NCBI GenBank assembly: GCA_015499995.1
Contig: JADNRV010000073.1
Coordinates: 124,001-188,000, forward strand
Length of the DNA stretch: 64,000 nt
Direction: 5' to 3'
Source of the DNA: Flammula alnicola
Taxonomy: Eukaryota > Basidiomycota > Agaricomycetes > Agaricales > Strophariaceae
Under the pieces are notes generated by a model. It did no database searches. It was not told the DNA's origin and worked only from the letters and a program-made list of their open reading frames with translations. Positions 35,286-47,105 of the stretch are shown here, one piece after another. Numbering within the stretch: the stretch's first letter is position 1; each line of letters starts with the position of its first letter. The position numbers were made by a program, and so were the translations under genes.

Positions 35286-36538
35286 ATTTATCACGAACAA
35301 CTGGCTAGCGAGCTACATTGGAAGATGATTCTACCCAAGGGTGTAAACCTGGTGTCCCACCGCGTCCCGCCGCGTTCCGGGCATTTCAATTATTAATCAC
35401 GTATCCTTCCCTCGTTGCCTGACGTTTCAAGGAAAGAGGAGGATGGAAATGTGCGAAGGAAGCGCCCCGTTACGGCATGCTGAACTTAGTCGGGCCGTAG
35501 GATGGAGAGCGGCAAATAGATCCGGAGAAGGAGTGGGAATCAAAACGTAGATATCGAGGAAGGCAAAGACATCCGAATTAGTTATGAAACACCGCTTCAC
35601 AAATACGAGCCTCACCATCGCCTGTCCCATCTTACTCCCTCGCTCTCCCCTCCGTAAGGCGTAGAGACCATTCCTATTTCTGGGGGTCAAAATTTGTCCG
35701 CAACCAGCTCTTTCATGATCGGAATGTCGAGTGAAATGTCGAGCGACTATATCACCGATCGATACCCTGAAACATTCAACGTTCAAGCTCGGTACTTGAG
35801 AGTCGGGAGATAAAAGGGCGAACCGTAAGTTCTGTGAAATTCATGAGCACTCGGATCTAAGAAATAGGGGATCGCAAGCACGCTTTATCGCAAGGCCTTG
35901 CTGGTGATTCGAAAAGCAACCTGGAATAGAACGGTGCACCTGCCCCGGAAAAAAACCAACTTGGAGGTTATCCAAAACGTTATCAATGATGATCGATGAT
36001 CACATCATCATCAGAGGCGCTGGTGATCATCGATCGCGATAGAAACAAGCCTGCCGGGGCTGAGCGCGTTGCCCTGGTCGACCTGAAGTTTACTTAGTTT
36101 TTGAGGAAGTTAACATTAGAATTAGGACGTCGTGACCATCTTCAGCATGACAAATTGAAATAGATGATTCCCAGATGTCAGTGAAATTGCTGACCTCCGA
36201 AGTCAAGAAGACATCGATATCCTTGTTCATGAATGTTCTGGCAGCTCGGCGGCTTTGGCCATGGACGTGTGGACGTGGCAGCAATTGATACCGCAGTCCC
36301 TACTTCCCATCGACGGCTTGGAGGGGCTCCCACTTGTCTCGACCTTCTCTGTCTGCCTTGGAAGCTGGTGTCATCGAGAAGGCTTTCAGGCTACCCTTAC
36401 GAATTGTTGCTCTGCGTCCTCATCTTGCCAGCGTCGTCGATTTGAAGGCAGGAATATCGAAACTCTGGACTCTTCGTCAACGGTGACGAACCAACAACGA
36501 AATAAATACACGCCATTGAGGAGGGTTAAAAAGAGTGG
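35286..36538. other. Intergenic between DUF6533 copies A and B
   Basis: Only one frame over 100 codons (35427-35786, minus, 119 codons), without motifs. A GATCATCGAT-type inverted motif lies at about 35990-36040. Confidence 0.4.
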
Positions 36539-37901
36539 ATGGACGACTCGGAATTGGTACAAAAAGGGTTGCAAGAAGACGGCTTTTTGCGGAACGTTTT
36601 ATGTTGTGAGAACCATCCGCGTCGCTTTCGGGATTCCAACTGATGCCATTGACCATCTCCTCCTTGTTTGTAGTGGCTGCCGCTGTATGGTTGACCTGGG
36701 AGTACATTATTACGTGCCGTGATGAATATCAATATATCTGGAGGTAAGTACGTTAGACATTTCGTCGGTGTTTACTCAAGGACTACAGAGGTTCTATGAA
36801 CAGGGTGAAAGCTTTGTACATGTTCGCTCGATATTTTACCCTCAGCGTACAATGGTGAAGGACTGCCTTTTACTGGTAGATGCTCCTAGTGGTGACCGTG
36901 AAGTCCTTCTAGGGCAAACACATATATTGTGTTCGTTCCACTGTCCCGCGTGCCAGTTCACCGACATGGATGCATGGGATGGTTTCTTTTCTTGACGATC
37001 AGCGCATGCTTTCTCCTGGCCGCCGTCGACAGCTTGATTATGCTCAGAGGTGAGAATCATGTTTTCGTAATTTCAAGAGTTTGAATAAACCAAAACGATG
37101 CAGTATACGCGCTCTATAATTGCAGCCCGAAGATGGCGGCATTCCTTGCAAGCCTCTTGGTTATGCAAGGGATGCTGGTTGCGACATGTACCTCGCGGAC
37201 TCTCCATCTTGTGCCATTCAGCGAGACCTGCAACGTTCTCGAAACTCCTCACGAAGTGATATATATCATGTGCGTTTGCTCAATATCTTCAAAAGAGCAG
37301 GTTCATGGACATCCGTCTATAGGGCCGGCGTCCTTCTTACTCAAACGATTCTGCTGGTTCTAACTATCGCGAAAAGAAAAATTGCTTTTGGCGAGTCGCC
37401 TATTGTCCACCTTGTAGTCCGTCACGGTGCCTGGGTATTCGTTCTCGTTGTTTGTGAGTTCCATCATCCATTCATCTATTCGATGCCTACTTACCCATGT
37501 GTTGTTAATAGCCATGTGGGTGACAATTATTCCCTACTCTCTATTTACCCAAGTGTCAAAGCCCCACATTATCTTCGTGTACGTTCCTCTGCTCATTCCC
37601 ATACTCGAGCGACGCTGACAAGGCTAGCGTTTCCGTAGCTGGCCAATCGCTCTCATGTCAATCGCCGTATGTTCCTTTTTCAGTTCTGATTGCTCTGGTG
37701 CTGACCCCACTTATCTCATAGACCTGCCGCCTCATAATCAACATGCAGAAAATCCATATCGAAATGCGATCCAACAGACATTCCGATTCAAGATTGGCAG
37801 ACACTGATATTATGTTCACGAGTTACATCGAAATGTTCGAAACCTCTCAAATATCTTCCGTGTCTACACATCCGAACCGTGTGCGAGGATCGACATCATA
37901 G
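36539..37901 (+). CDS. DUF6533 seven-helix membrane protein, copy B
   Basis: Model: join(36539..36605, 36674..36743, 36789..36854, 36913..37049, 37104..37269, 37323..37453, 37512..37578, 37639..37666, 37722..37901), 303 residues. Same architecture as copy A. Signature VAAAVWL-type exon with TWEYIITCRDEYQYIWR, then VKALYMFARYFTLSVQW, SETCNVLETPHEVIYIM and RKIAFGESPIVHLVVRHGAW. The first intron is also very similar to that of copy A, so A and B arose by recent duplication rather than retroposition. The tail differs at a few residues (VSTHPNRVRGSTS). Its 3' flank is the uninterrupted version of the palindrome target. Confidence 0.88.
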
Positions 37902-38352
37902 CCGACGGTGCCCTGACCGAGAAGAATGTACGAGTAACGATGAGCTTCCAGAAGCCCTCAATTGAGGTACCGGCGGCCCAACGGAGCCGTTAAATTCGGA
38001 GGTATGGTGAACAAATGGACCGATCCTCGCGCCGCGTCATCATCACTACCATGATCTCCTGGCCAAGGTGAAACGGTCAGACGTTGGAAGCAGGGATTCC
38101 CAATTCCTGGAATGCCGCGCGACGTGATGGGACATCACGTTCACACCCTTGGGTAGAACTGATAAAAATCCATCTTCCGAAGTAGCCTCCCTAGTGAGTT
38201 ATGCCTAGTTATGATTACAAATTTGAAAAGTGCATGATTCCTGACGGTTGTTTGATATGTAAGTGTCTCTCCTACTTAGTTACTTGCCCGATGTTTGAGA
38301 AAAAAAGGAGGGGGAGGAAAAGTAGATGAAAGTGCGCAAAAAAAGTATGCCG
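37902..38352. other. Convergent intergenic region between copies B and E
   Basis: 3' flank of copy B (similar to 35072-35285), then unique sequence. No gene supported. Confidence 0.4.
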
Positions 38353-40101
38353 TTATGGTGTTGGGTTCCAAGCCTCGTTCCAAAACATTCGCATTCCTTC
38401 AGAATTCATGCTCGAGCTCGTGTGCAAGCTTCCAATCTCGATGTCAAAACTGTGGCTGCGCTGACTGGCAGAATCGAAGACCGATTCAGTGTCGAGGCTG
38501 TAATCGTCATCGTCATCCTCGCCATCGGCATTCGTCGTCCTGCTTGAACCCCTTCCTACCGAACTATCGTCTCCAGCAGTGCATACATTGCTCTGATTAG
38601 AGTGATCGCTGAGAAACTCTGTTGCCGGTAGATCTATCGACGGAGGCGCAGTGATTTTCGAAAGGTCTGATGAAGGCTCTTGGTGAACTTTCAAAGGCGC
38701 AGGGGGAAGTTGTGAGGGGGGGAGATATTGCAGCTCGAATTGAGAAAGTCGCATGGCCAGCAAGCGCGCCCTTTTCTCCCTATTCAGAATTAGTCGACAA
38801 GTCTAGATAATCATGAACAATTAGACGGTGTCGAGCCATTAACTCCGTGAGTGGAGCATGCAGCTGAATCACTTACGCCAGTTGAGAGCATAGTTATTGG
38901 CCAACTGAAACAGTCGAAGAAGTAAGCCCCTAGCATAGTGAATTAGAGAAAGCATGAGAAACTTACGAAAATATGAGATGAGGTCTGGCGATCTGGCGAG
39001 CAAAAGAAGATGGGATTACAGCCGCGAACGTACCTTGCAATGATTGAGCTGGGACATTGTCAATGCGAACGAAAACTCACAGGACATCAAAACCCATGCC
39101 CATTTTCCATCACCCATGAGACTTATAGACATTCTTGCTTTCTCCCCAGGCTTGCTGTTGAGATCCCGTTTGTAAAAGGTTAATGTCCAGATCACGCATT
39201 GAGTAAATATCATAACAGCCCTAATCTGAAATAAATGATCGCAGGTCCCTATCATAGATCAAGCAGTACTCACAGAACAACGAAGCCGTCCTTAGGAATA
39301 TGAATGCTATTGCAGTGTGAATCGAACTTGAGGGCGTCAAGGGTACGTTTACTGCATATGGTAGCGGTCATGACCTCCCCGGACAGCACTATGGCCAGCA
39401 CAACCCCGATTCGAGGTGATTTTCCACAGAGGTCGTATACTGTATGATATGGAGTATATGTAGGTCATCAGGTAAATGCTTGAAGATGAAGAAAAGCACG
39501 AACCTCTCCTCATGAGTATCAAATCGCCTGCTGCGTACAGAACACAGAAGGCGAGGAGTTGCAACAAATACCACGTCCTGCAAATGTCGTGTGGAACAGG
39601 AAAGTCTAACGATCGCAAGGCAGTGAACGTAAATATCAAGTTCCCCCTAGCGATTTCGTGCAACGTAGTATCAGCAAATTGATCAACTTACGACGGGTGG
39701 TGTCAGTGATTAATGAAGACTTACAACTGAGCTAAAACTCCAAAGTATCGCGCAACGAAAAATGTCACTTTGGCTTGGCTCAGAGGCAGACTGTGGGAAA
39801 GGGATAACGACACAAGAGGACGGGCCGTTAGTAGTTTGTTCAGATGCAGCGAACAGGAAGCAGATCTAGAAAGGCAAACCTCCAAATATATTGGACCTCA
39901 TCAGCGACTGTATCCATATGGTCCCATAGAAGCACTATGAGCGCAGAGACTGTACGTCGGCGCATGGTTAATGGGTTCGCATTAATTAGCTTGAGACAAT
40001 GATGCATACGCAAGCCACATACGACAAGAATAATTTTGAAAAGTAGCCATCTGTATGAGGCTGGCTAGGCCTCCACCAACTTCTACGCTCCGCGAAGTCA
40101 T
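38353..40101 (-). CDS. DUF6533 membrane protein, divergent copy E with long acidic tail
   Basis: Model: complement(38353..38802, 38877..38904, 38967..39033, 39081..39220, 39274..39439, 39504..39646, 39725..39790, 39880..39949, 40023..40101), 402 residues. Exons 2, 3, 5, 7 and 8 have exactly the lengths of copies A-D (70, 66, 166, 67, 28). That fixed the otherwise ambiguous splice choices. DUF6533 region: LWDHMDTVADEVQYIWR then QAKVTFFVARYFGVLAQL. The helix-7 region reads WPITMLSTG then TCRLILNREKR, matching WPIALMSIT-TCRLIINMQK of A. The last exon adds about 110 residues of hydrophilic tail, Ser-rich with an acidic run (DGEDDDDDYSLDTES). It is older than A-D by sequence, and no frame break is seen. 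Confidence 0.85.
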
Positions 40102-40182
40102 TGTCGTAGTGGTGCAAAATGCGTCTTCACTAAGAGTTAGTAATCAGATTCCTGTCGAAGAGCGTCATTATTGTAAGTACCG

Positions 40183-40313
40183 TCGCGGACAACCAAAGTC
40201 GACCAAAAAAGTCAAAGGTTTTTGATGGCCATAAGGATGCCGAGAAATTGGACTGATGGCCTGAGGGATGCCGCTGACCCATTTTCTAACGAGCCGACGT
40301 TGGTTGTCCGCGA
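40183..40313. repeat. 131-bp hairpin-ended element (possible MITE)
   Basis: TCGCGGACAACCAAAGTCG (40183-40201) is mirrored with one mismatch at 40295-40313. No clear target duplication. It sits just upstream of gene E and of the segmental duplication. Confidence 0.55.
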
Positions 40314-40359
40314 ATGTAGAACAAAGTCGCTAGAAGCTCTTTTGGCAAAACAGGGCTGA

Positions 40360-41622
40360 ATGACAAATTGCATCCGTGATTTCCTGGGAGTCCTTAGCAG
40401 AGAGACCGGATCCTTCCAGTGTCCAGTATACTTCGAGTATACGACTGTCAATTATACATCAAATTATGTAAGTTACATAAGTGCCCAAATACGGAAGGTT
40501 CTCGTAATTGCTCCGCCTGTCCTCGTGCGCAGTATGCTTCGCTTTTCAACAAATTCGTGGAAAACATTAAGCAGAGGCTTCCAACAAATTAATCTTGGAC
40601 CTCTAAGCCTGGAGGACGTCAAGATGTTTGTGACTTCAATGGCTTGTAGAGCCTTCAGAGAATCTCGCCGAAATGTCGGGAAGGCCGGCATGCCGGACAA
40701 TGCCGCGGATAAAGGAAGACGACGGACCGAACAGCGTTAGCGCTGACCAGATCGGCCCTTCTCTGCTCAGCCATTTGCTCTCACCTCATGGAATCTTTTT
40801 CTTCATTGCAGGACTTGAAGTGGTTCAGATAAGGTGTGAAATAGTGAGTGATAGTCATTTTCTTCGAGGATGTTAATTCTTTATAGGAACTCTTGACTGA
40901 CTGGCAAGGTGCGTCGCCGCTGTCCATGTCATACATGACGCCCAATGTCCATGACATCCACATCCATATGCATGACACCCTGACCGTGCACGGGTGCCCT
41001 CGCTGTCTAGAGGCGGGGGCAGGAGGGGGCGGCAGGACGCGTTCTGCCTCGCCAGCTCGCGCTCGCGAGTCGGGCGCGCAGAATCCGATACACTCCTAAT
41101 TTGTAAGGATGAAGAATGCTTAGTGTTGCTGTTGCTGCCCATGCCCGCCAGTTCAATCCTGGTTCAATATAATTTCCATCGTCCTCTCTTTCTGAAACAA
41201 CGGGTAACTAGGGGAGCTACTTACATATCAAAGAACCGTCAGGTAGCCATGCAACTTTCGAATTTGTGGTGCACAACTCGCTGGCGAGCTAGGCTCGGCA
41301 AGGCTATATTGGAAGATGATTGTTGTTAACTCTACCCAAGGCTGTTAACCATTAGCATGATATCTCACCACCTCGCGCCGCTTTCCAGGAAATGGAACCC
41401 GGCCTCCAACTGGCCGTTTCTTCTTGTGTCCCAGGAGGTCATCAGCACGATGTCGTAGGTAACGTAAACGATGCGGTGAGGTGTCGGTCCATCTGTACCT
41501 CGGAAATTAACGGTTTCAAAAATAGAGGCTACATTGGGTTGTCGGTACCTTGATGGAGGGCTTCCAGGAGCACATCTCATATACATATATATTCTCATCT
41601 ATTCCCAGTGGTCGCCGGCCGG
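40360..41622. other. Noncoding part of duplicated unit 1, between gene E and copy C
   Basis: A 126-codon plus frame (40360-40740) is not kept in unit 2, so it is probably chance. The GC-rich stretch near 41000-41070 is shared with 44700-44820. Confidence 0.45.
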
Positions 41623-42997
41623 TTATGATGTCGATTCTCTAGCCTGCGTCGGATGGATAGACGCGACAGATATCTGGGAGGTTTCGGACATCTCGATGTG
41701 GGTCGTGAATGCAATATCCGTGCCCGTGGATCCTGAACCGGAATATCTGTTGGATGACATCTCGAGAGGAATTTTGTGCATGTTCATTATGAGGCGGCAA
41801 GTCTACGATATAAATGAGGTCGGGGCCAGAGAAATCAGGGGAAAACGGGGGAAACATACAGCGGTTGACATGAGAGCGATTGGAAAGCTATGGATGCAAT
41901 AGATAGTTTCGTCATCGTTACTCGAGTATGGAAAAAGCAAAGGAACGTACACGAACATGAGGTGGAGCTTTGACACATGTGTAAACAGAGAATATGGTAT
42001 AGTCGCCGCCCATATGGCTAGTAACGATACATAAGCATAAGTAGGTTTCGCAGGTATAAATGGATGACGGAACTCACAAACAAGAAGAACGAATACCCAG
42101 GCACCGTCACGGACTACAAGGTGGACGAGGAGCGACTCGCCAAACGCTACTTTTCTTTTCGCGATAGTTAGAAGTAGTAAAATTGTTTGAGTAAACACAT
42201 CGCCGGCCCTGTAAATGGATGTCCATTAACAGGCTCTTTTCAAGATGCTGAACGAACGCACATGACATATATGACCTCTTGGGGAGTTTCGAGAACGTCG
42301 CAGGTCTCGCTGAAGGGCAAAAGATGGAGAGTCCGCGAGACAGATATCGCAATCAGCATCATTTGCATAACCAAGAGACCTGTAAAGAATACCGCCATCT
42401 TCAAGCTGCAATTATAGAGGGCGTACACTGCATCTCCCGGGGCTATTTAATCTGTTGACATTACAAGACCATGATTCTCACCTCGGAGCATAATCAAACT
42501 GTCAATGGCGGCCAGAAGGAGGCTTGCACTGATCATCAATAAAAGAAACCATCCTACGCATGCATGCCTTGGCACTGGCACGCAGGACAATGGAACGAAC
42601 ACAATATATGTGTTTGCCCTAGAAGGATTTCACGGTCAATGCTGACAGTATTTACTAGTAAAGGCAGTAGCTCACCATAGTACGCCGAGGGTAAGATATC
42701 GAGCTAACATGTACAGAACCTTCACCCTGCTCATGGAGCCACTATAGCAATGTCGCTGACTAAAGGCCAACGAAAAGTTCAACATACGTACCTCCAAATG
42801 TATTGGTATTCATCGCGACATGTAATAATGTACTCCCAGGTCATCCACACAGCACCAGCCACTGCAAACGGCGAGGAGATGGTCAAGTGTCCTTTAGAAT
42901 CCTGAAATCAATGCGGATGGTACTCACAACATAAAACGTTCCGAAGAAAGACGTCTTCTTGCAGCCCTCTTCGTGCGAATGCTTGCAACCGGTCCAT
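41623..42997 (-). CDS. DUF6533 seven-helix membrane protein, copy C
   Basis: Model: complement(41623..41802, 41860..41887, 41951..42017, 42078..42208, 42262..42427, 42482..42618, 42676..42741, 42792..42861, 42928..42997), 304 residues; exon lengths identical to copy A. Starts MDRLQAFARRGLQEDVFLRN. Signature exon: VWMTWEYIITCRDEYQYIWS; then SRVKVLYMLARYLTLGVLW, CSLKMAVFFTGLLVMQMMLI, SETCDVLETPQEVIYVM and RKVAFGESLLVHLVVRDGAW. All frames intact. It lies in duplicated unit 1, on the opposite strand to A and B. Confidence 0.88.
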
Positions 42998-43266
42998 CTG
43001 TTCCTTTCAACCCTCAATGATGTAGATAGAAAGCTTGTAGGTCTTCCAACTTGAAGTCAGAGTAGCCGATATCTTGAAGGCGACTCGGTTGTTGGCGAAT
43101 CGTTCAGCCTTTGGATGGCAGTTCCTGTGTTTGATTCGAGACCGCCAGCGTAAGGCAAGAAGGCAGAGCAGCAAGAAACCAAGCTATCTTCGTGAGGGGA
43201 TGGCGATCTTAAAACGTTCTCGTTCACATGACCAGACAGAGAAGGTCGATAAATACAGGCGGGAAC

Positions 43267-43934
43267 AGGACCCTGCTCTATACTGATAGATGTCCGATCC
43301 TGGTGCGGATATAAATGGGTCCCAAAATCGACCCATGTCCGATACCGATGCGGATATAAGTCCAAAAATTTGGGCCAATGTCCAATATATTTTTCGCACA
43401 TAGATGCCAGTCGGTAGCGAAGGTCCGATCCTGATTCGGACATTTGTGAAGGTTTGTTGGTCATGCCTTGACCTTAGCACAACCAAACTGCGCCCGTTGA
43501 TTTGATTTGACTTCTGTTCATCTCCCCTGTCGTAGTTGATCATCTTCCAATAAATCTGCCCCTCCGACACTCTCAAGAAAAAGACGCGGGAGAAGGATCA
43601 AGTGGAAGCAGTAGATGGTTTTGACATGGAAATAGATGAGCAGGGCGAGGGTTCAGAGGCATCGGAGGTGGAAGGAGATGCCTCAGAGCCTACACGGCCT
43701 TCATAAATACCCTCTTTTTTGTTTTACGCGTACTTTCTCTGCCAAATTGAGGTCCCATCCGCCGTGCGGATAGATTTACCCTCAAAATATGTCTGATTGA
43801 TATGCGGATACAAATGGGTCCAAAAACCTAGGTCGGATCAATATGCGTACATATTTCGCCAAATTTCGTCCGGATATAAGTGCCAAAATATGGCGATTTT
43901 GGATCGGACCTCTCTCAGCATAGAGCAGGGTCCT
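43267..43934. mobile_element. 668-bp hAT-like non-autonomous element with 8-bp target duplication
   Basis: Ends AGGACCCTGCTCTAT and ATAGAGCAGGGTCCT; GCGGGAAC repeats on both sides (43259-43266, 43935-43942). Subterminal motifs GCGGATATAA and TGTCCGAT recur at both ends. An acidic 3' coding scrap (near 43600-43705, reading EIDEQGEGSEASEVEGDASE then a stop) may be a leftover of a parent gene. The paralogous unit 2 has the uninterrupted site at about 47033-47045. Confidence 0.9.
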
Positions 43935-44041
43935 GCGGGAACCCTTGCAAGTCTTCGATGAGGGATTAGGATTTCGGTACCCACGTTCACATTCCCCGTC
44001 GGCGGTCGCCAAAGCTGCCGAGATGCCAGAACCTTCATGCG

Positions 44042-44116
44042 TAATTTACTTAAATAAGGACAACGCAGCGGAGAGGAGAAGGAAATGACGGCAGTGACGG
44101 CAATTGATGACAGCAG
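44042..44116 (+). repeat. Dispersed repeat, inverted copy at 47551-47633
   Basis: TAATTTACTTAAATAAGGAC through CAATTGATGACAGCA matches the reverse complement of 47551-47633 with small gaps. It lies at the junction between the two duplicated units. Confidence 0.65.
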
Positions 44117-44310
44117 GCTGGAAGATGTTGGCCATCTTCTATATGTGCTGCTCACCTATGGTTACCACATGGCAGGGAGTTATCCAAACATTAACTGAAC
44201 TGAGAAGAAAAGCTATTGAAGCCCTCCCCTAAGACCGGGACAATAGACAACTGACCTAGAGACGTGATGTGGTAATTGTAGCGCGAGGAGCCTTATGTTA
44301 CTGTATGTAA

Positions 44311-47105
44311 CTCTTTTGGCAAAACAGGGCTGAATTACAGATTGCATCTGTGATTTCCTGGGAGTCCTTTAAATTGGCAGAGGGACCGGATCGTTCCAGT
44401 ACCTAAGTAGGATGTACTGCAAGACGGACCGACAATTGAGCGAACAACAACGTTAGCGCCGACCAGATCGGCCCTTCCCCCGTCGCTCAGCTCAGCCATT
44501 TGCTCTCACCTCACGGAATCTTTTTTTCATCATTGCAAGACTTGAAGTGGTTCAGATAAGGTGTGAAATAGTGAGTGATAGTTATTTCCTTCAAAGATGT
44601 TAATTCTTTGCAGGAACTCTGTGACCGACCGAGGTGCGTCGTCGCTCTCTATGTCATACATGAGTCTGACGCCCATGTCCATGACATCCACGTCCATATG
44701 CATGCCCTTACCGTACACGGGTGCCCTCGCTGTCTAGAGGCGGCGGCAGGAGGCGGCGGCAGGACGCGTTCAGCCTCGCCAGCTCGCGCTCGCGAGGCGG
44801 GCGGGCAGGATCCGATTCACTCCTAATTTCTGAGGATGAAGATGTGTAGCGTTGCTGTTGCTGCTCATGCCCGCCAGTTCCATCCTGGTTCAATATATTT
44901 TCCATCGTCCTCTTTTTCTGAAACAATGGGTAACTAGGGGGAGCGACTTACATATCAAAGAACCATCAGGCAGCATGCAACTTTCGAATTTGTGGTACAC
45001 AACTCGCTGGCGAGGCTCGGCAAGGCTACATCGGAAGGTGATTGTTGTTAACCCTTCCCAAGTGTGCTAACCGTTAACGTGATATCTCACCACCTCACGC
45101 CGCCTTCCAGGCAATGGAACATTGCCTCGAACGTCCGGCCGTTTCTTCTTGTGTCCCAGGAGGTCATCGGCGCGATGTCGTAGGTAACGGGCGTCGGGAA
45201 CGGAGTGTCGGTCCATGTGTACACCCATTTGTACACCCCATATGTACTTCGGAAATTAACGGATTCAAAATTAACGGCTAGATTGGGCTGCCGGTACCTT
45301 GATTGAGGGCTTCCGGGAGCGCATCATATATGTTCATAGGACATATTCTCATCTATTCCCAGTGGTCGCCAGTCAGGGGAACGTCGCCGCTCGGTTATCA
45401 TGTCGATTCTCTAGCCTCAGTCGGATGGATAGATGCGACAGATATCTGGGAGGTTTCGAACATCTCGATGTGGGTCGTGAATGCAATATCCGTGCCCGTG
45501 GATCCTGAACCAGAATATCTGTTCGATAACATCTCGAGAGGAATTTTGTGCATGTTCATTATCAGGCGGCAGGTCTGCGATGTAAATGAGGTCAGCGCCA
45601 GAGAAATCAGGGCAAAACAGGGAAAAAATACTGCGGTTGACATGAGAGCGATTGGCCAGCTGTGGATACGATAGATAGTTTCGTCATCGTTACTCGAGTA
45701 TGGGAATAAGCAAAGGAACGTACACGAAGACGATGTGGAACTTTGCCACATGTGTAAACAGAGAGTAGGGTACATTTACCACCCATATGGCTAGTAACAA
45801 CACATACATAAGTAGGTTTCGAAGTGGATGACGAAACTCACAAGCAAGAAGAACGAACACCCAGGCACCGTCACGGATTACAAGGTGGACAACAAGCGAC
45901 TCGCCAAATGCTATTTTTCTTTTCGCGATAGTTAGGAGTAGTAAAATTGTTTGAGTGAACACATCGACGGCCCTGTAAATGCATGTCCATTAACGGGCTC
46001 TTTTCAAAATGCCAAACGAACGCACATGACATATATCACCTCTCGAGGAGTTTCGACAACGTCGCAGGTCTCGCTGAAGGGCAAAAGATGGACAGTCCGC
46101 AAGATAGATATCGCAATCAGCATCATTTGCATAACCAAGAGACTTGTGAAGAACACCGCCATCTTCAAGCTGCAATTGTAGAGGGCGTACACTGAATGTC
46201 CTGGGGTTATTTAATCTGTTGACATTACAAGACCATGATTCTCACCTCTGAGCATAATCACGCTGTCAATGGCGGCTAGAAGGAGGCTTGCACTGATTAT
46301 TAATAAAAGAAACCAGCCTACGCATCCATGTCTTGGAACTGGCACGCGGGACAACGGAACGAACACAATATATGTGTTTGCCCTAGAAGGATTTCGTAGT
46401 CAGCACTGGGAGTATTCACCAGTAAAAGGCAGACATTCACCATAGTATAGCAAGGGTAAAATATCGAGCAAACATGTACAGAACTTTCACCCTGCTCATG
46501 GAACCACTATAGCAATGTCACTGACTAAAGGCCAACGAAAAGTTCAACATACGGACCTCCAAATATACCGATATTCATCGCGGCATGTAATAACGTACTC
46601 CCAAATCAGGAATACAGCAGCAGCCACTATGTACAAACGGCGAGTGGACGGTCAATGGAATGCGTTGGAATCCCGAAATCCACGCGAATGGTACTCACAA
46701 CATAAAACGTTCCGTAGAAAGACGTCTTCTTGCAGCCCTCGTCGTGCCAATGCTTGCAACTTGTCCATCTGCTCCTTTGAACCCTCCTCAATTATGTGGA
46801 TCGAAAGCTTGTAGGTCGCTCAACTTGAAGTCAGAGTAGCCGGTATCTTGAAGGTGACTCGGTTGTTGGTGAATCGTTCAGCCTTTGGATGGCAGTTCCT
46901 GCGTTCGATTCGAGACCGCCAGCGTAAGGAAGGAAGGCAGAGCACCAAGAAACCAAGCGATCTTCGTAAAGGGGTGGCGATCTTAAAACGTTCTCGTTCA
47001 CATGACCAGAAAGAGAAGGTCGATAAGTACAGGCGGGAACCCTTGCAAGTCATCAATGAGGGTCTGGGCGGTACCCATGTCCACATGGCTGTTGCAAAGC
47101 TGCCC
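44311..47105. repeat. Segmental duplication, unit 2 (carries DUF6533 copy D)
   Basis: Direct, same-orientation counterpart of 40337-44020 without the 668-bp element. Similarity extends through introns and noncoding flanks, so the duplication was at DNA level. Confidence 0.85.
45398..46768 (-). CDS. DUF6533 seven-helix membrane protein, copy D
   Basis: Model: complement(45398..45574, 45631..45658, 45724..45790, 45842..45972, 46026..46191, 46246..46382, 46441..46506, 46557..46626, 46699..46768), 303 residues. Starts MDKLQALARRGLQEDVFLRN. Signature: FLIWEYVITCRDEYRYIWS, SRVKVLYMFARYFTLAIL, SETCDVVETPREVIYVM, RKIAFGESLVVHLVIRDGAW. The stop is TGA one codon earlier than the TAA used by copy C. 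Intron 2 has a GTCCGT donor. The donor is weak but the exon lengths confirm it. All frames intact. Confidence 0.88.

Larger units (their letters stand above)
40337..44020. repeat. Segmental duplication, unit 1 (carries DUF6533 copy C)
   Basis: Starts CTCTTTTGGCAAAACAGGGC and matches 44311-47105 in order: a leading noncoding part (GTTAGCGC to TCATGGAATC near 40740-40800), a GC-rich block (about 41000-41070), the whole DUF6533 gene, and its upstream region to GCGGGAAC. The 668-bp hAT-like element (43267-43934) is present only in this unit. Boundaries are approximate. Confidence 0.85.

Noticed and set aside
35427..35786. 119-codon minus-strand frame between DUF6533 copies A and B
   Set aside because: No domain, no splice partners and no counterpart near the other copies.
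40360..40740. 126-codon plus-strand frame
   Set aside because: Not preserved in the duplicated unit at 44311 onward, and no motif.
41000..41070. GC-rich block near 41.0 kb (and 44.7 kb) as a gene fragment
   Set aside because: Frames differ between the two copies and both hit stops soon, so it is shared noncoding sequence.
31193..46768. DUF6533 copies as retroposed genes
   Set aside because: All copies keep introns with similar sequence, so duplication was at DNA level.
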